From assembly GCA_001771935.1 (NCBI GenBank), contig MERD01000071.1, positions 126,624 through 165,416 on the forward strand: a DNA stretch of 38,793 nucleotides, given 5' to 3'. Below, one piece after another: positions 34,590 to 38,793 of this stretch (position 1 is its first letter; each line of letters begins with the position of its first letter). Position numbers and translations under genes: made by a program. Below the pieces are notes generated by a model that did no database searches, was not told where the DNA came from, and worked only from the letters and a program-made list of their open reading frames with translations. The DNA is from Betaproteobacteria bacterium RIFCSPLOWO2_02_FULL_67_26. Lineage in GTDB: Bacteria > Pseudomonadota > Gammaproteobacteria > Burkholderiales > SG8-41.

Positions 34590-35341
34590 GTGACACCAGT
34601 CCGCTGCGGGTACTGATCGTGGACGATGAGGCGCCGGCGCGCTCCCGCATGCGCGACCTCCTCGGCGAATGCGCGGACGACGCCCCCCTCGTCGTCGTGG
34701 GCGAGGCGGCGAGCGGGCGGGCGGCGCTCGAAGCGCTCGCGCGTGAGCCCGCGGACGTGGTGCTGCTCGATATGCGCATGCCGGAGATGGACGGCATCGA
34801 GGTGGCCCAGCACCTGCAGCAGCTCGAGCGGCCGCCCGCGGTCGTGTTCGCCACCGCATTCGACGACAGCGCGATCCGCGCGTTCGAGGTGCATGCGGTG
34901 GACTACCTGTTGAAGCCGATCCGGCTCGAACGCCTCAAGGAAGCGCTTGCGCGCGCGCGCGCGGCGCCGGCGCGTCCCGCGGCGCTGAACGAGCTCGCGC
35001 AGGCGCCGCGCAAGCACTTGTGCGCGCAGGAGCGGGGCAGGATCCACCTGATCCCGATCGCGGACGTCGTCTACCTCAAGGCCGAGCTCAAGTACGTGTC
35101 GGTGCGCACGGCGGCCCGCGAGCACCTGATCGAGGAATCGCTCACCCGCCTCGAGCAGGAGTTCGGGGAGCGCTTCGTGCGCGTGCACCGCAATTGCCTG
35201 GTCGCGCGCGCCGCGGTGCGCGGCTTCGAGCGCGCCGAGGCGGGCGGCGAGGCGCGCTGGGAAATCCTGCTCATCGGGGTGGACGAGCGCATCGCCGTCA
35301 GCCGCCGCCAGCAGCACGTGGTGCGGGAATTCTCCCGCTGA
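34586..35341 (+). CDS. LytTR-type response regulator (AlgR-like)
   Basis: A 251-aa response regulator. The receiver domain (about residues 6-125) has the acidic pair VDDEAPARSRMR, phospho-acceptor Asp 62 in VVLLDMRMPEMDGIEVA, the Thr in FATAFDD, and Lys in YLLKPIRLERL. The C-terminal LytTR DNA-binding domain (about 145-248) has IHLIPIADVVYLKAELKYVSVRT and RFVRVHRNCLVAR. It starts with GTG 34586, which overlaps the kinase stop (GTGA), so the pair is made together. By gene order it is the AlgR orthologue. In Pseudomonas AlgR controls alginate and type IV pili; here targets are unknown. Confidence 0.94.
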   Translation: MSDTSPLRVLIVDDEAPARSRMRDLLGECADDAPLVVVGEAASGRAALEALAREPADVVLLDMRMPEMDGIEVAQHLQQLERPPAVVFATAFDDSAIRAFEVHAVDYLLKPIRLERLKEALARARAAPARPAALNELAQAPRKHLCAQERGRIHLIPIADVVYLKAELKYVSVRTAAREHLIEESLTRLEQEFGERFVRVHRNCLVARAAVRGFERAEAGGEARWEILLIGVDERIAVSRRQQHVVREFSR

Positions 35342-35343
35342 CC

Positions 35344-35376
35344 GAGGGATGAGGGCGGAGGGATGAGGGATGAGGG
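35344..35376 (+). repeat. GAGGGATGAGGG repeats after the response regulator stop
   Basis: GAGGGATGAGGG occurs at 35344-35355 and 35358-35369, with a further ATGAGGG at 35370-35376, starting three bases after the TGA of the LytTR gene. The start codon of the next gene (ATG 35363) lies inside the repeat. Confidence 0.7.
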
Positions 35377-35959
35377 TCTGATTCGCCGGTCTTGGCGGCT
35401 TGGCGCCTTGGCGGCGCAGTTGTTGATTTGCATGGGAGTCGGGGCGGAGCCGTACCGGTTCGAGGACATCCGCCTCGGCGCGACGTTTCAGCGGCTCGCG
35501 CACGAACTCGACTTCCGCGACATTCACGCGGCGGTCGCCGAGCAGAAGGAGCGGCAGACCGCCAAGCCGGACCTGGGGCGGCGCGGCTACGGCTGCGCGC
35601 GGCGCGACGATCCGTACGCCGACATCGCCTGCGTGTCGCACGACGAGCGGGTCGGGGGCGCGGCAACGCGCGAGGTCCGGTTGCATTTCCTCGACGGGCT
35701 CCTGCAGCAGTTTTCCATCACCGCGGAGATCCGGCACTACGACGCGGTCATGCAGGCCCTGCGCGAGCGCCACGGCGCGCCGCTAGCCACCGAGCCGGCG
35801 CCCGCCGGCGGCTATTCATCCTCCAGCTGGCGCAACGCCGAATCGCGAATAGTCAGTTATGGCGGCAAGGACCTGGTATTCGTTTCGTTCGAGCTGGCCG
35901 GCTACCAGGACGCGGTCAAACGCAAGAGCAGCGGAGCGCGCGCCAACGAGTGCCGCTGA
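35363..35959 (+). CDS. Hypothetical exported protein between the two-component genes and hemC
   Basis: A 198-aa protein of unknown function. A signal-peptide-like start ([21 protein letters not shown]) suggests export, with cleavage near residue 28. The mature part has two cysteines around [20 protein letters not shown] that could form a disulfide in the periplasm, then a mixed alpha/beta stretch ([36 protein letters not shown]). The first codons are encoded by repeat DNA: ATG 35363 lies in a GAGGGATGAGGG repeat, and codons 10-17 are three CTTGGCGG-type octamers (35391-35414). The true start is therefore uncertain. It interrupts the usual algR-hemC order. Confidence 0.65.
   Translation: MRDEGLIRRSWRLGALAAQLLICMGVGAEPYRFEDIRLGATFQRLAHELDFRDIHAAVAEQKERQTAKPDLGRRGYGCARRDDPYADIACVSHDERVGGAATREVRLHFLDGLLQQFSITAEIRHYDAVMQALRERHGAPLATEPAPAGGYSSSSWRNAESRIVSYGGKDLVFVSFELAGYQDAVKRKSSGARANECR
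35391..35414 (+). repeat. Three tandem CTTGGCGG-type octamers inside a signal-peptide coding region
   Basis: CTTGGCGG, CTTGGCGC and CTTGGCGG follow each other without gaps. The 24 bases are in frame with the exported protein and encode most of the signal-peptide positive and early hydrophobic part. Confidence 0.65.
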
Positions 35960-36026
35960 GCGCAGAATGGCGCGACGAGCGACGGGGAAGACGACGCCTC
36001 CGCCAATTACGGTATCCTCCAATGCC

Positions 36027-36983
36027 ATGTCTGCAGCAGGCTCTCCGAGGCCAGTGCCTGAACGCATCGTGATCGCATCGCGCGAGAGCGCGCTCGCGCT
36101 GTGGCAGGCGCGTCACATTCAGGCGCAGCTCGCGGGGTTGTATCCCCGGATACGCATCGAAATTCTCGGCGTGACCACCGAGGGCGATCGCCGTCTCGAC
36201 GCCTCGCTCGCGAAAATCGGCGGCAAGGGACTGTTCGTCAAGGAGCTCGAGGAAGCGCTGGCGAGCGGTCGCGCCGACATCGCGGTGCACTCGGTGAAGG
36301 ACGTGCCGATGGTGCTCGCGCCGGGCCTCACCCTCGCCGCGATCGGCGCGCGCGAGGATCCGCGTGACGCGTTTGTGTCCAACCGTCACCCCGACCTCGC
36401 CGCGCTGCCGGCCGGGGCCCGGGTCGGCACGTCGAGCCTGCGCCGGGAATGCCAGTTGCGCGCCCGCCATCCGCGCCTGAGGGTCGAGCCATTGCGCGGC
36501 AACGTCCCCACGCGGCTGAAGAAGCTGGACGAAGGCCGCTTCGACGCGGTGCTGCTCGCCGCCGCGGGCCTGAAGCGCCTCGGGCTCGACGACCGCATCA
36601 CCCGGCTGCTCACACCTTCGGAGAGCCTGCCGGCGCCCGGGCAGGGCGCTCTCGGCATCGAATGCCTGGAAGGCCGTGCCGATCTCGTCGAGCTGCTGGC
36701 GCCGCTCAACCATGACGCCACGGCGCGTTGCGTCGGCGCCGAGCGCGCCTTTTCGCGCGCGCTGTCGGGCAGCTGCAACGTGCCGCTTGGCGCGTACGCG
36801 GAACCGGAAGGCAGCCGCGTGCGGCTGCGCGGCTTCGTCGGCGCGCCCGACGGCTCGCGGCTGGTGAGCGGGGAGCTGGAGGGGCCGGGGGACGGTGCGG
36901 AGGCGCTCGGCACGGCGCTCGCGGATCAACTGAAGGCGCAGGGCGCCGCGGACATCCTGGCGCAGCTACAAACCTCCTCATGA
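36027..36983 (+). CDS. hemC: Porphobilinogen deaminase (hydroxymethylbilane synthase)
   Basis: A 318-aa protein (E. coli HemC is 313). It polymerises four porphobilinogens to hydroxymethylbilane on a covalent dipyrromethane cofactor. It has [18 protein letters not shown] near the start, [58 protein letters not shown], and the cofactor-attachment Cys 250 in [15 protein letters not shown] 36027 fits the family start with a short extension; upstream in-frame sequence belongs to the preceding region. The stop overlaps hemD (ATGA 36980-36983). Confidence 0.97.
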   Translation: MSAAGSPRPVPERIVIASRESALALWQARHIQAQLAGLYPRIRIEILGVTTEGDRRLDASLAKIGGKGLFVKELEEALASGRADIAVHSVKDVPMVLAPGLTLAAIGAREDPRDAFVSNRHPDLAALPAGARVGTSSLRRECQLRARHPRLRVEPLRGNVPTRLKKLDEGRFDAVLLAAAGLKRLGLDDRITRLLTPSESLPAPGQGALGIECLEGRADLVELLAPLNHDATARCVGAERAFSRALSGSCNVPLGAYAEPEGSRVRLRGFVGAPDGSRLVSGELEGPGDGAEALGTALADQLKAQGAADILAQLQTSS

Positions 36984-37780
36984 GCGAAATGGCGACGAGC
37001 CGGCCGCTCGCCGGACGCAGGATCGTGGTGACGCGCCCGGTGCACCAGGCGCAGGCGCTGGCCCGGCTGATCGAGGCCGCGGGCGGGCGGCCGCTCCTGT
37101 TCCCGGCCATCGAGATCCGCGAGGTGGACGACCCGCGGCCGTTCCTCGATCTGGTCGACCGGCTCGACGCGTTCGACCTTGCCGTATTCATCAGTCCCAA
37201 CGCCGTCAACCGCGCCATCCAGCCGATACTCGAGCGCCGCGCCCTGCCGCCGCGGCTGAAAGTGGCCGCAATCGGCGGCGCCAGCGTGAAAGCCCTCGCG
37301 GGTTATGGCGTAAGCGGCGTGATCGCGCCGCGGGAGCGCTACGACAGCGAGGCGCTGCTCGAGCTTCCCGAGCTGGCGCAGCCGGCCGGCATGCGGGTCG
37401 CCATTTTTCGCGGGCAGGGCGGGCGCGAGCTGCTGGGCGAGACCTTGAGCGCGCGTGGCGCGCAGGTGGAGTACGGCGAGTGCTATCGCCGCGGCAGGCC
37501 CGAACTCGATCCCGCGCCGTTGCTCGCGGCCTGGTCGAACGACGAACTCCATGCGGTCACCGTCACGAGCAGCGACGGCCTGCGCAACCTGTTCGAGATG
37601 GTTGGAGGGTCCGGCCGCGGGCATCTTCTGCGCACGCCGCTGTTCGCGCCGCACCCGCGAATCGCGGAGACCGCGCGCGGCCTGGCCTTCGAGAAGGTGA
37701 TCGTGACCGGCCCCGGGGATGAAGGCCTGCTCGCCGGCTTGATCGCTTTTTTCAGCGCGCGCGCCGAGAAGCGCGGATGA
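36980..37780 (+). CDS. hemD: Uroporphyrinogen-III synthase
   Basis: A 266-aa protein of the HemD family, which cyclises hydroxymethylbilane with inversion of ring D to give uroporphyrinogen III. HemD sequences are very variable. Recognisable parts are [77 protein letters not shown] with GECYRR, and [15 protein letters not shown]. The gene overlaps hemC by four bases and hemX follows, the standard proteobacterial order. A degenerate relative of the post-stop repeat (GTGACGGGTGAC, 37784-37795) follows the stop. Confidence 0.94.
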   Translation: MSEMATSRPLAGRRIVVTRPVHQAQALARLIEAAGGRPLLFPAIEIREVDDPRPFLDLVDRLDAFDLAVFISPNAVNRAIQPILERRALPPRLKVAAIGGASVKALAGYGVSGVIAPRERYDSEALLELPELAQPAGMRVAIFRGQGGRELLGETLSARGAQVEYGECYRRGRPELDPAPLLAAWSNDELHAVTVTSSDGLRNLFEMVGGSGRGHLLRTPLFAPHPRIAETARGLAFEKVIVTGPGDEGLLAGLIAFFSARAEKRG

Positions 37781-37783
37781 CTC

Positions 37784-37795
37784 GTGACGGGTGAC
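37784..37795 (+). repeat. Degenerate post-stop repeat after hemD
   Basis: GTGACGGGTGAC differs from the GTGATGGGTGAT core only by T-to-C at both variable positions and begins three bases after the hemD stop. Confidence 0.45.
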
Positions 37796-37871
37796 TCGAT
37801 TCCGGTAGTGCCGCATTGCTAGGGCACGTTCGCCCCCGCATACTATCGCCTCCGCACGGCATTGCATTTGC

Positions 37872-38793
37872 ATGAGCGATTTTCCTCAGCCAGGGCCCCC
37901 GCCGGTGGTACCCGGTGACACCGCGTCCGGCGGCGGCTCGGGGCGCGAGTCGGCGTGGCGCAGGATCGGTCCCGCGGCGTGGATCGCCGCGTTCGCCGCG
38001 GCGCTCTTCGCGTGGCAGTGGTACGACACGCGCGGCGAGGTCAACGCGCTGCGGCAGGAGCTGGCCCGGAAGCTTGCGGACGCCGACACCCAGGGCAAGG
38101 AGAGCCGCATCGTCGCCGAGCAGGCGCGCGAGGCGGTCGCCGACGCCCAGGTCAAGCTCGGGGTGCTCGAGAGCCGGCTCGCCGAATCGCAGAACCAGCA
38201 GATCGCGCTCGAGGCGCTGTACCAGGAGCTCTCGCGCAATCGCGACGAATGGGCGTACGCGGAAGTCGAGCAGTCGCTGTTCATCGCCAGCCAGCAGCTC
38301 TCCCTCGCCGGCAACGTCAAGGGCGCGCTGATCGCGCTACAGGCCGCGGACGCGCGGCTGCAGCGCATGAACCGGCCGCAGCTGACGGCGCTGCGCAAGG
38401 CGATCAACCGCGATATCGAGCGGCTCAAGGCGGCGCCGCACGTGGACGCGGTGGCGATCAGCGCGCGGCTCGACAACCTGGCCGCGCAGGTGGACAAGCT
38501 GCCGCTCGCGATGGAGGTGCGGCCGCAGGCGGAAGCGCCCGCCCCCGCGCCGGGCGCGGAACAAGCCAGTGCCTGGGCGCGGTTCTGGCGCGACGCCTGG
38601 GCGGAGTTCAAGCAGCTGGTGCGCGTGCAGTCGATGGATAAGCCCGAGGTGCCGCTGCTCGCGCCGGAGCAGGCCTATTTCCTGCGCGAGAACCTGAAGC
38701 TGCGGCTGATCGGCGCGCGGCTCGCGCTGCTCTCGCGCGACACCTCGAGCTACAAGGCCGACCTGAGAGCCGCGCGCGACTGGCTCGCCCGCT
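37872..38793 (+). CDS. hemX: HemX family protein (3' end outside window)
   Basis: The frame stays open from ATG 37872 to the end of the window, giving 307 visible residues; the stop lies beyond. A short proline-rich cytoplasmic start is followed by one transmembrane helix (about residues 36-53, AAWIAAFAAALFAWQWY). A long coiled-coil comes next (about 58-115, EVNALRQELARKLADADTQG onward), then the HemX domain with EVEQSLFIASQQLSLAGNVK and LAPEQAYFLRENLKLRLIGA. HemX is an inner-membrane protein encoded after hemCD. Despite the old name uroporphyrinogen-III methyltransferase it has no methyltransferase domain, and its role is not established. hemY would be expected next. Confidence 0.93.
   Translation, partial: MSDFPQPGPPPVVPGDTASGGGSGRESAWRRIGPAAWIAAFAAALFAWQWYDTRGEVNALRQELARKLADADTQGKESRIVAEQAREAVADAQVKLGVLESRLAESQNQQIALEALYQELSRNRDEWAYAEVEQSLFIASQQLSLAGNVKGALIALQAADARLQRMNRPQLTALRKAINRDIERLKAAPHVDAVAISARLDNLAAQVDKLPLAMEVRPQAEAPAPAPGAEQASAWARFWRDAWAEFKQLVRVQSMDKPEVPLLAPEQAYFLRENLKLRLIGARLALLSRDTSSYKADLRAARDWLAR

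Overview
The window is a GC-rich, gene-dense bacterial chromosome segment with no rRNA, insertion sequence, phage gene or CRISPR array. Conserved gene orders point to a betaproteobacterium (Burkholderiales, Rhodocyclales or Nitrosomonadales type): hemA-prfA-prmC-grxD, argH divergent from an algZ/algR-like pair followed by hemC-hemD-hemX, a CIRCE-controlled groES-groEL, and a BPSS1780-family membrane protein. I cannot name a genus from sequence alone. No gap between genes exceeds about 230 bases. The largest are 20692-20921, 10830-11033 and 28099-28298, and all three carry recognisable regulatory sequence.

Layout. 1-6523 (+): the end of one acyl-CoA dehydrogenase, a second acyl-CoA dehydrogenase, ridA, recG, ubiA and ubiD. 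6563-10125 (-): a small exported protein, dacB (PBP4) and bioA. 10188-13188 (+): an unrecognised protein, groES-groEL with promoter, CIRCE operator and terminator, then tRNA-Phe(GAA). 13199-20691 (-): eight co-directional genes. These are a 91-aa protein, a 3-hydroxyacyl-CoA dehydrogenase, an exported methyltransferase-like protein, a family III CoA-transferase, a MaoC/FAS1-type hydratase, a CitE-like lyase, a second family III CoA-transferase and an IclR regulator. Divergent from them is prpB (2-methylisocitrate lyase). 21927-26376 (+): hemA, prfA, an EamA transporter, prmC and grxD. 26428-31189: a TauE/SafE permease (-), a BPSS1780-family protein, xsc (sulfoacetaldehyde acetyltransferase) and a LacI-type regulator. 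31210-33514 (-): fructosamine kinase family protein and argH. 33570-38793 (+): LytS/AlgZ-like kinase, LytTR response regulator, a small exported protein, hemC, hemD and the start of hemX, which runs off the window.

How the genes may work together. The 13.2-21.8 kb block looks like a catabolic module for a C5-type dicarboxylic acid. CoA-transferases would make the CoA ester, the MaoC-like enzyme would hydrate it, and the CitE-like enzyme would split a citramalyl-CoA-like product to acetyl-CoA and pyruvate. The same set of families (Mct/Meh/Mcl) does this in the 3-hydroxypropionate bicycle. A likely IclR regulator and divergent prpB sit at its head, with a 59-bp-period duplication covering the iclR promoter and start. 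The xsc block looks like C2-sulfonate use: a LacI-type operator palindrome lies on the xsc promoter and the lacI-type gene follows xsc. Another recurring structure is a set of short purine-rich repeats (core GTGATGGGTGATG and relatives) placed directly after stop codons. In two places these repeats supply the start codon of the next gene.
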